NCBI GenBank assembly: GCA_024275955.1
Contig: JAJRYD010000036.1
Location: forward strand, 84,563 to 148,562
Origin: Nitrospirota bacterium
GTDB taxonomy: Bacteria > Nitrospinota_A > UBA7883 > JACRGQ01
DNA: 64,000 bases
Reading direction: 5' to 3'
Shown piece by piece: positions 1 to 9,529 of this stretch (within the stretch, counting starts at the first letter, position 1; every line of letters starts with the position of its first letter). A model generated the notes under the pieces. It searched no databases. It was not told the origin of the DNA and saw nothing but the letters and a program-made list of their open reading frames with translations. The position numbers and the translations under genes are program-made.

Positions 1-242
1 GAGGCGAATACTATATCTGCCCATTTAATATGCTGTTTGACAGAGCCGATATCCTGATAGCGAATTTTTTTGATAGGGAATTTTTCCAAATGCCCCTCAG
101 GCTCATACGCTGTCATAAGCCTTACCTCAAACTGTTTGGCGAGCGTTCGGGCTATTTCAAGCTGACGTATTCCCAGCCCGCCAAGCTTTCCCGTGACAGG
201 CTCATGGCCGAATATCGCGACCTTTCTTTTACTCTTAGGCAC
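1..242 (-). CDS. Glycosyltransferase family 4 (N-terminal part, runs off the window edge)
   Basis: Reading the minus strand from a GTG at 242 gives about 80 residues beginning VPKSKRKVAIFGHEP, followed by GGLGIRQLEIARTLAK. This is the typical N-terminal Rossmann strand and glycine-rich loop of GT-B glycosyltransferases that transfer sugars to lipid carriers or polysaccharides. An AAGGA ribosome site lies about 6 bases upstream of the GTG. The start overlaps the stop of the upstream membrane glycosyltransferase/TPR gene by 8 bases, so the two are co-translated. The C-terminal catalytic half lies outside the window, so the substrate cannot be guessed. Confidence 0.75.
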   Translation of the reverse strand, partial: MPKSKRKVAIFGHEPVTGKLGGLGIRQLEIARTLAKQFEVRLMTAYEPEGHLEKFPIKKIRYQDIGSVKQHIKWADIVFA

Positions 243-2610
243 TTTTTTCCTTAAGTTTTTGTAGCATCTCTTTTGCCGCTTCGTGGAGCGGCAGTAGCTT
301 TAGGCATTTCTCAAGCAGGCTTTTCTGTTTTTCTTTATCTTCTTCGCGGCAAGCGAGCCGAAAAGAAACAGCCCCTCGGAGCTTGTCATCTAATGTCTCT
401 TTAACAAGCTCGCGAAATATTTGTTGCGCCTCCATACTCTTTCCTGATTTTTCGATGCGGGACGCGAGCGCGTATTTTAGCGTTTCATTTTTTTTGTCAC
501 GGGCAAGGTAAAATTTTATTGTTTCAATTTCGTTCATCTTTTCCGAACCTAGTTTTGCTATTCCAAGAACAGCTTTGGTGTCTACCGACTCAAAGTAACA
601 CCCCTTTTTCTTTAGTATCGCGGTAAAAGTACCGAGAGCTTTTTCTTTAAGCTTAAGGCAGGCGTACGATTCGGCAAGCGGCATTAGAAACGCTGTACTC
701 TCTGGCGAAAGGCTGAGCGCGTTCTCGAAATCATTGACCGCTTCGCGGTATGCTTTTCTTTTGAAATTAAGCATTCCTGCAAGGCTTTTTGTTTCTGCTC
801 CCTGTCCATGCGCGTTTATCTCTTTTTCTATCAAGTCTTCGGCTGTTTCATACTCCCCTAGCTCCATTTTCTGGCTTGCCAGCGCGAGCCTCGGCCCCGG
901 GAAACCCTGATGTTCTTCCATCATCGTTTTCAAAATCGTTTCAGCCTCCAGTTTTTTATCTGTCTGCCCGAGTAGCTCTGCTAGATACAGCTTTCCATGC
1001 AGATCGTATCTGTTTAGTCGGCAGAGTTTCCTTGTTTCTTTAATGGCCCTTGCATATTTTCCTTTTAGCATGTCGCTTCTTTCTATACCGGGGGATGGCT
1101 CTCCCACCGCGCAAAGCCTCTCCATTAGAACCGCTTTTTCCTGCCAGGGAAGTGATACTGGATCGGCATTTTTATTTTCGACAGATTCCAGCCTATAAAC
1201 GGGGAAACGGGATAGCACTACTTTGAGTAATCGGTATTTAAGGCCTGTGATATTTTCGAGCAGTTCCATATCTAGGTTATGAAATGCTTTTACGATATAG
1301 ATAGGCCGGTGCTTTATTATGCCGCCTACTACGGTATCGAAGTAAACGGTTTTTGCGGGAGAATCCCACGGGCCGACGGCGTAATGCACAAACTGGTCAG
1401 ATGCCGGTAGCCCAGCGTAAAAGTAGAGCTGGGTGAAATTGCCCCAGACGAACATTCTGCCGCTTTCCTTCCGTATTCTTATAAGCCGTTTTATTATTTT
1501 TCCGAGATGGGGTAGGTAGATAAACTGGTCGAACTTTTTATATTGAGATAAGGTCTTTGCAGATGTCGGCTGAAGATAAAAACTTCTTTGCCGAAACGCG
1601 GTGTCGATAGTGGCAATAAAAAGCGTGAGAAGGAGAATGGATGAGATGCTGTTCTCTACCTGCATTAGATAATCTACCGCTCCGCCTGTAGCTATGCAGA
1701 GCATCGCTACAATCGGTATGTAATGGTAGCGCGAGAAAAATTTCTGCAGTACGAAAATAATGATTGTGGTGACGGCAAATGCCGCGATCCAGATTCCATT
1801 TTTGCCGGAGAGCGAGAGGATAAGGGCAGGCAGTCCGTAGAGCCAGAGAGGGAGAGTGCGGGAGACTACCGTCGAAAAATCTTTGGCGATGTTTATAGCT
1901 CCCTTTTTAACCGACGGCAGTTGTATGCCGAGGGCGAACCTTGCTTTAAGGCCTCTTAGCGACTCGCTGTCGATGTAACCGAGCAAAAGGTCTGCCGTAA
2001 ACGAAAGGAGCAAAGGTATGGAACCTGCGATGATAAAGAGAAGCGTTTCATCTCTCCCGTAATACCATGCCACGGCAAGAATCGCCGGCGGGATGTAGGC
2101 CGCGCAGGAATACTTGAGTATGCATGAGAGCGCTAAAAGCATTCCGGCAGAGAGGCTGTTTCCGTTTATCAGCAGGTAAAAGGCAAGCAGTAGAACCGGC
2201 AGGTAAAGCTGTTCCTGATTGAACGAATGAGAGTAGATTGCCGGAGCAGTGCCGAAAAAGGCAAACAGCATACCGCCTGCAAGCGCGGCAAAAGTGTTGC
2301 CGGAAAAGAGCAGTACCCCGTATGCTACGAGGACAGATGAAGCGGCGTGAAACAGTGCGAGCAAAAGCCTTATACGCAATATCCCGTTGGTTCCGTTATT
2401 CCCATATACCGTATCGAGGATATGCATTCTCCATTGCGGGATGAATGTAAAAACATCTTTTTTCCATTTTATCCCTTTGCGCGCGAAGTGCGCCCTGTAG
2501 GTGTAGAAGGCGAAGTCTTCGTCTATCGGAAGATTTAAGAACGGTACCCGAAAAATGACCGCCGCGCCGGCAATCATCATGGCGTATGGAATAAAGGCCA
2601 AGTCTACCAA
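235..2610 (-). CDS. Polytopic GT39-like glycosyltransferase fused to TPR repeats
   Basis: 791 residues. The first ~340 are a series of hydrophobic helices. Near the start an acidic pair sits after the first helix (PIDEDFAFYTYRAH), as in GT39/ArnT/PMT-type enzymes that take sugars from polyprenyl-phosphate on the periplasmic side. From about residue 500 to the end the chain is soluble, with repeated 34-residue helix pairs of TPR type (for example AIKETRKLCRLNRYDLHGKL and AVNDFENALSLSPESTAFL). It starts with TTG at 2610, about ten bases after a GGGGG run; ATG codons at residues 11-12 are alternatives. It lies behind tolB in the place where pal is usually found. The acceptor is unknown; protein or lipid glycosylation is an inference. 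Confidence 0.6.
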   Translation of the reverse strand: MVDLAFIPYAMMIAGAAVIFRVPFLNLPIDEDFAFYTYRAHFARKGIKWKKDVFTFIPQWRMHILDTVYGNNGTNGILRIRLLLALFHAASSVLVAYGVLLFSGNTFAALAGGMLFAFFGTAPAIYSHSFNQEQLYLPVLLLAFYLLINGNSLSAGMLLALSCILKYSCAAYIPPAILAVAWYYGRDETLLFIIAGSIPLLLSFTADLLLGYIDSESLRGLKARFALGIQLPSVKKGAINIAKDFSTVVSRTLPLWLYGLPALILSLSGKNGIWIAAFAVTTIIIFVLQKFFSRYHYIPIVAMLCIATGGAVDYLMQVENSISSILLLTLFIATIDTAFRQRSFYLQPTSAKTLSQYKKFDQFIYLPHLGKIIKRLIRIRKESGRMFVWGNFTQLYFYAGLPASDQFVHYAVGPWDSPAKTVYFDTVVGGIIKHRPIYIVKAFHNLDMELLENITGLKYRLLKVVLSRFPVYRLESVENKNADPVSLPWQEKAVLMERLCAVGEPSPGIERSDMLKGKYARAIKETRKLCRLNRYDLHGKLYLAELLGQTDKKLEAETILKTMMEEHQGFPGPRLALASQKMELGEYETAEDLIEKEINAHGQGAETKSLAGMLNFKRKAYREAVNDFENALSLSPESTAFLMPLAESYACLKLKEKALGTFTAILKKKGCYFESVDTKAVLGIAKLGSEKMNEIETIKFYLARDKKNETLKYALASRIEKSGKSMEAQQIFRELVKETLDDKLRGAVSFRLACREEDKEKQKSLLEKCLKLLPLHEAAKEMLQKLKEKSA

Positions 2611-2665
2611 GCTTTTTGTTACCCCCTTTTTTTTAGTAGTCGGCTTTATTTTGCCATTCTTGAGC

Positions 2666-4012
2666 TTATTTTCTCTTTTCTGCCGGCGCCCACTCCGGGC
2701 TGTAAGCTCCGCCTTGGAGGCTTGTTATCTGCGTCTGCCTTTCTCCGTTGGAATTCATAATAAAAAGCTGTTTGGTTCCGTTTCTGGTGCTTGTAAAAGC
2801 TATATGACGGCCATCGGGCGACCAGCTTGGGGACTCGTTGGAACCGTTATATACCGTAAGTTGTTTTTCAAACTTTCCTGTAACCCTTTTGAGATGTATG
2901 TTGAACTTATAGTCGCTTATGCTTGAGTAGGCTATCATCTCTCCTTTGGGCGACCATGCAGGTTCACCGTTGTACGACCCCGAAAAGGTAAATCGTGATT
3001 TGTGCCTTCCGTCCTTATCCATAATGTAGATTTGCGGGCCTCCAGAAAAATCCGAGACAAAAGCTATTCTTTTGCCGTCTGGCGAAAAGGTTGGCGATGT
3101 TTCTATAGAACGCTCCGTGGTGAGCTGTTTAAGATTTTTACCATCGGTTCCTATTGAGTAGATATCGGAGTTCCCACGTTTCGCCATGCTAAAAGCTATA
3201 GTCTTGCCGTCTGGAGACCATGTCGGGGCGGAGTTTAAGCCTATCTTTTTTGATATCGCGAACCGGCTACCTTTTAACAGGTCTATGCCGTATATGTCGG
3301 GGTTTTTATAACGGTAGGTGGTAAACGCTATCTTATCGCCAAACGGCGACCAGCTTGGGGAGAGTACGATTGATTTTTCGTTGGTAAGCTGTAGCATGTT
3401 TCGGCCGTCGTAGTCCGAGACAACCAGCTCTTTCGAGCCGTTTACTTTCGATACGAACGCTATTCTCGTTTCTGCTATGCCATGTCCGCCGGAAAAGCGG
3501 TAGACCGTTTGGTCGGCGAAGCGGTGTACCATTTTTCTAAGTATAGATTTTGAGCCGGTATAGCGTGCGCCTATTATCCGTTCTTTCCGCGCTATGTCGT
3601 AAAGCCGTCCTTCTACTATCATTTCTCCGTTCTGGTTTATGTAGTATTCGCCCCGCACCACGGAATCGGTGCCGAGCATTTTCCACGCCTTCCAGTCCGG
3701 CTTGCCGTCAACGGTTTCTTTTTCCGTCAGCTCTTTTATCAGCTCTTTGTTGTCGAGTATTTCAAAAAAGCCGCTAAAGCCGAGGTCGAAAGCAAGAGCC
3801 TCGGTGAGTGATTTTGTGAGCTGTTTATCCTCCACCGTTTGCGCGTCGGTTTTTTTAAAAGTAAAATCAGATATCGCAAGGCGGACTGTCGCTCCTCTTT
3901 TGCGGTCTACATCTATATAGACTTGCGCCGCCAGAAGATTTTGCGCGAGAGCTGTGATAAAAAGGAAAGCAAGGACTACTGCGTTACGGTGTCGTCTCAA
4001 CTCTGAAACCAA
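2666..4012 (-). CDS. tolB: Tol-Pal system beta-propeller protein TolB
   Basis: TolB is the periplasmic component of the Tol-Pal complex that keeps the outer membrane attached during division. An N-terminal signal peptide (VVLAFLFITALAQNLLAAQ) is followed by the TolB N-domain (YIDVDRKRGATVRLAISDF). Five WD40-like PD40 blades follow, each with a 'SPxWSPDGxxIAF' signature (PTWSPDGKTIAF, PTFSPDGKRIAF, PSWSPDGRHIAF). I chose the TTG at 4012 because TGGAGG precedes it by 6 bases; an in-frame ATG at 4030 lacks a ribosome site. The start lies inside the tolA gene end (overlap about 29 bases), so translation is probably coupled. Mature length about 425 residues is usual for the family. Confidence 0.93.
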   Translation of the reverse strand: MVSELRRHRNAVVLAFLFITALAQNLLAAQVYIDVDRKRGATVRLAISDFTFKKTDAQTVEDKQLTKSLTEALAFDLGFSGFFEILDNKELIKELTEKETVDGKPDWKAWKMLGTDSVVRGEYYINQNGEMIVEGRLYDIARKERIIGARYTGSKSILRKMVHRFADQTVYRFSGGHGIAETRIAFVSKVNGSKELVVSDYDGRNMLQLTNEKSIVLSPSWSPFGDKIAFTTYRYKNPDIYGIDLLKGSRFAISKKIGLNSAPTWSPDGKTIAFSMAKRGNSDIYSIGTDGKNLKQLTTERSIETSPTFSPDGKRIAFVSDFSGGPQIYIMDKDGRHKSRFTFSGSYNGEPAWSPKGEMIAYSSISDYKFNIHLKRVTGKFEKQLTVYNGSNESPSWSPDGRHIAFTSTRNGTKQLFIMNSNGERQTQITSLQGGAYSPEWAPAEKRK

Positions 4013-4718
4013 AGTATACCTCCAAAACATTTTCTTCGTACCCCGGCGGCAGTGGCGGGAAAGGCGTGGAGAGCCTTATAGCCTCTAACGCGGAGTTATC
4101 TACCTCGTCGCTTTGCGAAGAGTGGTCTATCTTGAGATTTTTCATCTTCCCTTCCCTGTTTATCTGAAAATATGTTCTAACCATTAAAGTATTACTAGGA
4201 GAGAAGTTCAAGCTTAGTGTGTCCCAGTTGTTGTAAATTTTCGACTCCATAATTCTTAAGTACCATTCGTAAGGAAACTTTTTTATATCTATTACGCCTC
4301 CGGTTTTCTTTTGCTTTACAAGGTCGGCTGTTTTTTTGACCACCTTTTCCACTTTACTGACACTTTTCAGCTCTGCCGGTTCACTGTTTTTGGTTTTCAT
4401 TTTCGTTACAGGCGCAATCTTTTTGGCCAGCGCTGTACTTTTTGAAGGCACGGTGAACTTTTGCGCTTTACGTCTTGTTTTTCGTTTAGCTAGCGGTTTT
4501 GTCGCTTCCGCGACCGGCCCCGGGTCTGTAAGATGTACTACATAACTGTCTGGTTCCTTTAACTCAGGTTTTTTATCTGGAAGTATTGATGGAACTACCC
4601 ATATAGAAATTATCGCTATCAGGTGTACCGCAAGAGAGATGGAAAGCGCTTTGATGAAGCTGTCAATGCTATCAGCCGCTATCGTTCTTCGGTTTATCTG
4701 TTCAACCTTGAGAGCCAT
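3984..4718 (-). CDS. tolA: TolA/TonB-family energy transducer
   Basis: 244 residues with the three-part layout of TolA/TonB. There is one N-terminal membrane anchor (about residues 22-42) containing the S-x3-H pair of this family (SLAVHLIAI). A long Lys/Ala/Pro-rich periplasmic stretch (residues ~60-140) follows. The C-terminal domain ends in PLPPGYEENVLEVYFGFRVE, like the TonB C-terminal fold. It couples the proton-motive force harvested by TolQR to TolB/Pal in the outer envelope. It lies between tolR and tolB, which favours the name TolA over TonB. The spacer is short for TolA. Confidence 0.8.
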   Translation of the reverse strand: MALKVEQINRRTIAADSIDSFIKALSISLAVHLIAIISIWVVPSILPDKKPELKEPDSYVVHLTDPGPVAEATKPLAKRKTRRKAQKFTVPSKSTALAKKIAPVTKMKTKNSEPAELKSVSKVEKVVKKTADLVKQKKTGGVIDIKKFPYEWYLRIMESKIYNNWDTLSLNFSPSNTLMVRTYFQINREGKMKNLKIDHSSQSDEVDNSALEAIRLSTPFPPLPPGYEENVLEVYFGFRVETTP

Positions 4719-4725
4719 CTGATTT

Positions 4726-5148
4726 TTATTGAACTACCGTCAACGGCTCCGTTATCATCCCTAGATTAAGCACACCAGACCGCCTAGCGGTTGCCATCAC
4801 CTCCACAACGAAACCGTAAGGCAAAGCTTCGTCTGCTTTAAGGAATACTTCTACATTTCGGTTTGCTACAGCTAGCTCTCTTAGCTTTTTCTCCAAATCG
4901 TCAAGCTTGATTTTCTTATCGTTGAAATGTATCTCGCGGTTCCTGTATAGAGTTATCGCCCATTTTTCTTCTTTGGCTATCGAGCCGGCCTGCGCGGAAG
5001 GGAGCTTTATCTCCATTCCATATTTTGCCAGCGGCGCTACCACCATGAAAATTATCAGCAGTACCAGCATAACGTCTACGAACGGCGTTACGTTGATATC
5101 GGACATTACATGCTGGTCTCTGCGGAAGCGTTTGCCCTTGTAGCTCAT
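4726..5148 (-). CDS. tolR: TolR/ExbD biopolymer transport protein
   Basis: 140 residues starting MSYKGKRFRRDQHVM at 5148, where the ATG overlaps the TGA of tolQ (ATGA). The longer open frame upstream is only the tolQ gene read out of phase. The single membrane helix carries the essential Asp of the family in the signature NVTPFVDVMLVLLIIFMV. A periplasmic domain follows. TolR and TolQ form the proton channel energising TolA. The basic N-terminus agrees with a cytoplasmic start. Confidence 0.92.
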   Translation of the reverse strand: MSYKGKRFRRDQHVMSDINVTPFVDVMLVLLIIFMVVAPLAKYGMEIKLPSAQAGSIAKEEKWAITLYRNREIHFNDKKIKLDDLEKKLRELAVANRNVEVFLKADEALPYGFVVEVMATARRSGVLNLGMITEPLTVVQ

Positions 5149-5858
5149 CTTTTGCCGAAATTCTTTTCGATAAGTGAAAGAAAGTCTAGGCTGAAATTGT
5201 CCATATCGGTAGAGAAAACCTTGACCCGGTGGTTGAAGTAGTTGTAGGCGATGACGGCTGGAACAGCGGTAACAAGCCCTGCGGCAGTCGCTATCAGCGC
5301 TTCGGCTATGCCGGGAGCAACTACAGCTATATTGGACGAGCCGGTAATGCCTATCGACTGGAAAGCGACCATAATCCCCCAAACTGTGCCGAAAAGACCT
5401 ATAAACGGAGCTGTCGCGCCGGTGGTGGCAAGGAAAAACAGGAACCGCTCCATGCTGGTAATCTCTACGGCGATGCTTCTCTCCATAGACCTGCTGATAC
5501 TATCGAGCTTATCTAGGAAAAACCTACGCTCCCCATCTGCCGAATCGACGGCAGATGCTTTGAATTGGCTGGCAAACTCGTTATACCCCGCAAAAAAAAC
5601 CTTAGCCACCGGAGAGGTTTTCATTTTTCTTGAAGTATTATATATCTCTTCTAGGCTTTTCTGCCTGAAAAATATAGAGTTAAAATGATCTGTTTCTTGT
5701 TTAATCTTTCGGAAGCTTGATAGTTTAAAAAACATAATCGCCCACGAGACGACTGAGAAGAGGGCGAGCAGAAGTAGCACTCCTTTACCTACGGCACCGG
5801 CGTTTAAAATCATATCGACCACACTGTGGGACGCGTAGGCTGTTTGGGCAGATTCCAC
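5145..5858 (-). CDS. tolQ: TolQ/ExbB proton channel subunit
   Basis: 237 residues with three membrane helices: residues ~22-42, ~140-165 (MERFLFFLATTGATAPFIGLFGTVWGI) and ~180-205 (GIAEALIATAAGLVTAVPAVIAYNYF). The Thr and Pro residues of the last two helices that line the channel in ExbB/TolQ are present. The GTG at 5858 has a GGGAG site about 11 bases upstream. It is the first gene of the tolQ-tolR-tolA-tolB run, transcribed away from the YHS/atp genes; the ~105-base gap to the divergent gene at 5966 must hold both promoters. Confidence 0.92.
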   Translation of the reverse strand: MESAQTAYASHSVVDMILNAGAVGKGVLLLLALFSVVSWAIMFFKLSSFRKIKQETDHFNSIFFRQKSLEEIYNTSRKMKTSPVAKVFFAGYNEFASQFKASAVDSADGERRFFLDKLDSISRSMERSIAVEITSMERFLFFLATTGATAPFIGLFGTVWGIMVAFQSIGITGSSNIAVVAPGIAEALIATAAGLVTAVPAVIAYNYFNHRVKVFSTDMDNFSLDFLSLIEKNFGKR

Positions 5859-5965
5859 TAAGTTTTTATCTCCCTATTCGGTTAATAGGTGATGCTAAAT
5901 GATGGGGTTGGGGGTGTCAAATAAAAAGCTTTTAACCATTCTAAAAAGCAAAGTTTTAGCTGTTA

Positions 5966-6253
5966 ATGGACGATATTGCGCCTAGAATAGGCTTAATGAT
6001 AATACTTATCCGGTTGGCGATAGCAGTCTTTATTGGCTGGTGGCTTTTTAAGCTTGCTAGAAGAGTTCTAGCCGGCGCGGCCAAGAGTTTTTCTGGTTTT
6101 GACAAAGGGCGGTCAGCCGAGGTGGCCGATATGGTGCAGGACCCTGTCTGTGGTTCCTACATATCGCTAAATCATGCGTTGGCACTTAAAAGAGATGGTA
6201 AAACTATCTATTTCTGTTCTGAAAAGTGTCAGAATAAGTTTATAAACTCGTAA
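5966..6253 (+). CDS. Small membrane-anchored YHS-domain protein
   Basis: 95 residues. An N-terminal hydrophobic helix (about residues 10-30, IILIRLAIAVFIGWWLF) is followed by a basic stretch. The C-terminal YHS/TRASH-type domain has Cys residues in MVQDPVCGSYIS and YFCSEKCQNKF, a likely metal-binding site. Proteins of this layout are commonly annotated as conserved hypothetical; a role in metal handling is an inference. It lies divergently from tolQ and 247 bases before the ATP synthase genes. I see no other gene in that gap. Confidence 0.75.
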   Translation: MDDIAPRIGLMIILIRLAIAVFIGWWLFKLARRVLAGAAKSFSGFDKGRSAEVADMVQDPVCGSYISLNHALALKRDGKTIYFCSEKCQNKFINS

Positions 6254-6500
6254 TATCCTGATATCATGCATGGTGTCAATTTAAGATTTGTGGGGTCTGC
6301 TCCTTCGCTGGCTTAGCTAATTCATTTTTTTTTAAAATGTTGCAGATTTTTGGTTGAAGTTGGCTGATTTCTTGGTAGTATTTGCGTTTTGAATTCATTG
6401 GCGTGCTGTTTGTTTTCGGCAAGGCCGGTGAGTGGGGTGAGGCCGTCTACTCGGCTTTTTGTTTAGTGGAACTGGGTGAACTTAAAGGATTAAATCGAGA

Positions 6501-6929
6501 ATGATAGATCTGGACTTTTCATTTTTTATCCAATGGGTAAATTTTCTGATACTACTTGTTTTTCTAAACCATTTTCTGTTCAAGCCGATTCTTGAAATGG
6601 TCGAGAGAAGAAATAAGCGGCTTGGATCGCTGAATACCGATGCCGCGCGCTTTAATGAAAAATCGGAAAACGCGATTGAGCAGTATAAGAAACTTCACGG
6701 TGAGATGAAAAAGGAATCGAGCAGTATCCTACAGTCTGCCAGACAGGAAAGCATTGCCGAGCAGGAAAGCATACTTCAAAAAGCTAGGGGCGAGTTCGCC
6801 GAAAGAGTGGAGCGCGCGCGCGGAGAGATTGCCGGCGAAGTGGAAGAGGCGAATAAAAACCTTGAGAAAGAGGCGGGCAAAATTTCAGTAGAAATTGCGG
6901 ATAAGCTTTTGGGGCGAAGTGCTAAATGA
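6501..6929 (+). CDS. ATP synthase F0 subunit b'
   Basis: 142 residues: one N-terminal membrane helix (FFIQWVNFLILLVFLNHFLF) and a long charged coiled coil (residues ~35-142, rich in E/K/A). This is the peripheral stalk subunit. It lacks a signal peptide, unlike the second b-type subunit that follows with a 4-base overlap (ATGA). Paired b and b' genes are typical of cyanobacteria, alphaproteobacteria and several delta/Nitrospira-type lineages. The a and c subunit genes (atpB, atpE) are not in the window, so they must lie elsewhere. Confidence 0.88.
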   Translation: MIDLDFSFFIQWVNFLILLVFLNHFLFKPILEMVERRNKRLGSLNTDAARFNEKSENAIEQYKKLHGEMKKESSSILQSARQESIAEQESILQKARGEFAERVERARGEIAGEVEEANKNLEKEAGKISVEIADKLLGRSAK

Positions 6930-7477
6930 AGACAAAGATAGTTCTTGCCATCCTTCTCGCGCCTGTATCCGCGTGGGCCGGCGGCCTTAAGCATGCCGAA
7001 AGCTGGGAGCTTAACAGAGACGGCGCGTGGGTAGTTAACTTCCTTATCCTTTTTTCGGGGCTTTTCTACCTTGTAAAGCGGTTTATTCTGCCGGAGCTTA
7101 AAAAAAGATCCGAAGAGATTGCGAAAAACCTTGAGGATACTGAGAAGGCAAGGATGGACGCGATGAAGAACCTTTCGGAGCTTGAACAAAAGCTTAGAAA
7201 ATTTGAGGAAGATGCCGAACAGATGAAACAGGATGCTATCGCCGAAGGTGCAAAAATTAAGAACGAAATTGTCGAAGAGGCAAAAGCCCAGAGCAGGCGT
7301 ATCGTAGAAAAAGCGAAGGCCGAGATAGAAGCGGAAGCATTGAGGGCAAAGATGGAGCTGAAAAGCGCTACGGCCGAGCTTGCTGTAAAAGTTGCGCGGG
7401 ATATTCTTACGGAAAATATAAAGGCCTCCGACCAGCCGGTGATAGTTAAAGAATATATAGAAAGGCTTAAAGGTTAG
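6926..7477 (+). CDS. atpF: ATP synthase F0 subunit b
   Basis: 183 residues. A cleavable-looking signal peptide (MKTKIVLAILLAPVSAWAGG) is followed by a membrane helix (VVNFLILFSGLFYLVKRFIL) and a long coiled coil that ends in the delta-contacting region. The signal peptide plus helix arrangement is known for F0 b subunits of delta/epsilon-type proteobacteria. It overlaps the b' gene by four bases and stands two bases before atpH, so translation is tightly coupled. Confidence 0.88.
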   Translation: MKTKIVLAILLAPVSAWAGGLKHAESWELNRDGAWVVNFLILFSGLFYLVKRFILPELKKRSEEIAKNLEDTEKARMDAMKNLSELEQKLRKFEEDAEQMKQDAIAEGAKIKNEIVEEAKAQSRRIVEKAKAEIEAEALRAKMELKSATAELAVKVARDILTENIKASDQPVIVKEYIERLKG

Positions 7478-7479
7478 AG

Positions 7480-8022
7480 ATGAGAGATACCGCCGCCGCT
7501 AAAAGATATTCCAAGGCCGCTTTAGACAGCGCAGGGGATGCTAAAGAGATAGACATGTTAGGGAGCGATCTTGCCTCTTTTGTAGAGGCTTTCAACATAG
7601 ATGAGTTTAGAAAAGTTCTTATACACCCTGCCATAAAGCTGGAGAGCAAGAGAGAGATGGTCTTAAATGTCTCTGAGAAACTTAAACTCTCGGACAAATG
7701 CAAAAGAATTCTGGAAATAGTTCTTGAAAAGGGACGTATATCTCTTATCTCCGAAATTTCTGAGAGTTTTGGTGAAATGGCGGATGAAAAGCTAAACAGG
7801 GTAAGAGTGGATGTTACTTCCGCTTATGAACTTAAAAAATCCGAAACCGATGATTTGAAAAAAATGTTCGAGAATATGACAGGTAAGACGGCAAGTGTGA
7901 GCGTAAGTGTAGATAAATCTCTTATTGGCGGGATTGTATCCCGCATCGGCAGTAAGGTTTATGACGGGAGTTTGAGCAACCAACTGAGGTTGATGAAAGT
8001 GAAACTGGAACAGGAGGCTTAA
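7480..8022 (+). CDS. atpH: ATP synthase F1 subunit delta
   Basis: 180 residues, the usual size of the OSCP/delta subunit linking the peripheral stalk to the top of F1. Family hallmarks are the N-terminal [12 protein letters not shown] and the C-terminal [23 protein letters not shown]. It starts two bases after atpF and ends one base before the GTG of atpA. Confidence 0.92.
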   Translation: MRDTAAAKRYSKAALDSAGDAKEIDMLGSDLASFVEAFNIDEFRKVLIHPAIKLESKREMVLNVSEKLKLSDKCKRILEIVLEKGRISLISEISESFGEMADEKLNRVRVDVTSAYELKKSETDDLKKMFENMTGKTASVSVSVDKSLIGGIVSRIGSKVYDGSLSNQLRLMKVKLEQEA

Positions 8023-8023
8023 G

Positions 8024-9526
8024 GTGGCGATTAGTGCTGAAGAGATAAGCGGAATCATAAAGAAACAGATTGAAGGGTTTGAAAAAGAAGTTGAGCTAAA
8101 AGAGGTCGGCACCGTTATCGCCGTTGGTGATGGTATCGCCCGTATATACGGCATGGAAAACGCCATGGCCGGTGAGCTTGTCACATTTCCCGGCGATGTC
8201 GTCGGCATGGTTCTAAATCTAGAGGAAGACAACGTCGGCGCTGTTCTTTTTGGCAGTGATGTTGGAATTAAAGAAGGCGACGAAGTTAAAAGAACCGGAA
8301 AAGTTGCCGAGGTTCCTGTCGGGCCGGCCCTTATCGGCCGTGTTGTTAATTCACTCGGAGAAGCTATCGACGGCAAAGGGCCGATAAAGTCTGAGTATAC
8401 AGGCCTTATCGAGAGGATTGCCCCGGGCGTTATCGCTAGGAAATCTGTACATGAGCCGTTGCAGACAGGCCTTAAGGCTATTGACGCGATGATTCCTATC
8501 GGCCGTGGACAAAGAGAGCTTATCATCGGCGATAGGCAGACAGGAAAAACCGCTATAGCAATAGACACGATAATTAACCAAAAAGGTCTTGGAGTTAAAT
8601 GTATCTATGTCGCTGTTGGTCAGAAACGCTCCACGGTTGCACAGATACACAAGAAGCTTGAAGAAGCCGGAGCTATGGAATACACAACTATAGTGGCGGC
8701 GACAGCATCGGAGCCTGCTCCGCTTCTTTATCTCGCTCCCTTTGCCGGTTGCGCTATGGGCGAATACTTTATGGATAATAAAGAGCATGCGCTTATAGTT
8801 TATGACGATCTTTCCAAACATGCCGCCGCTTACAGGCAGTTGTCTCTTCTTCTTCGCAGGCCCCCGGGCCGCGAGGCATACCCTGGCGACGTTTTTTACC
8901 TTCACTCGAGGCTTTTGGAAAGAGCGGCGAAGCTGAGCGATGATCTTGGTGCCGGTTCGCTTACCGCGCTTCCGATAATCGAGACGCAGGCTGGCGATGT
9001 TTCCGCCTACATACCTACAAATGTTATTTCCATTACGGATGGTCAGATATATCTTGAGACTGACCTTTTCTATTCCGGCATACGGCCGGCTGTTAATGTT
9101 GGTCTTTCGGTTTCTCGTGTTGGCGGCGCGGCGCAGATAAAGGCGATGAAGCAGGTCGCCGGTACTTTGCGTATAAGTCTCGCGCAGTATCGCGAGCTTG
9201 CGGCATTTTCTCAGTTCGCGTCCGACCTAGATTCCGCCACGCAGGCACAGCTGGCCAGAGGCGTGAGGATGGTAGAAATGCTTAAACAAAAGCAGTACAC
9301 CCCTTACTCTGTCGAGAAGCAGGTTGCTATCATCTTCTGCGGTACGCAAGGGTTGCTGGACGATACAGATGTCCGCAGGATCACCGAGTTCGAAGAGGGG
9401 TTTCTCTCTTATCTTGAATCTAAGCACAAAGATATTCTTGACGATATCAGAGAGAAAAAAGCTCTTGACGATGACATTAAGGGCCGTCTGACTAGAGCGT
9501 TTGAGGAGTTTAAAGCTCGGTTTTAA
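8024..9526 (+). CDS. atpA: ATP synthase F1 subunit alpha
   Basis: 500 residues with the standard alpha-subunit order: N-terminal beta barrel, P-loop GDRQTGKT (about residues 169-176), the [12 protein letters not shown] region and the C-terminal helical domain. It carries the non-catalytic nucleotide sites of F1. It starts with GTG at 8024, preceded by AGGAGG about 10 bases upstream inside the end of atpH. The gene lies in the conserved atpHAGDC order. Confidence 0.97.
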   Translation: MAISAEEISGIIKKQIEGFEKEVELKEVGTVIAVGDGIARIYGMENAMAGELVTFPGDVVGMVLNLEEDNVGAVLFGSDVGIKEGDEVKRTGKVAEVPVGPALIGRVVNSLGEAIDGKGPIKSEYTGLIERIAPGVIARKSVHEPLQTGLKAIDAMIPIGRGQRELIIGDRQTGKTAIAIDTIINQKGLGVKCIYVAVGQKRSTVAQIHKKLEEAGAMEYTTIVAATASEPAPLLYLAPFAGCAMGEYFMDNKEHALIVYDDLSKHAAAYRQLSLLLRRPPGREAYPGDVFYLHSRLLERAAKLSDDLGAGSLTALPIIETQAGDVSAYIPTNVISITDGQIYLETDLFYSGIRPAVNVGLSVSRVGGAAQIKAMKQVAGTLRISLAQYRELAAFSQFASDLDSATQAQLARGVRMVEMLKQKQYTPYSVEKQVAIIFCGTQGLLDDTDVRRITEFEEGFLSYLESKHKDILDDIREKKALDDDIKGRLTRAFEEFKARF

Positions 9527-9529
9527 ATT

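Noticed and set aside
4726..5382. 218-residue form of TolR
   Set aside because: The first 78 residues are tolQ read out of frame; the ATG at 5148 has the ATGA overlap typical of the pair.
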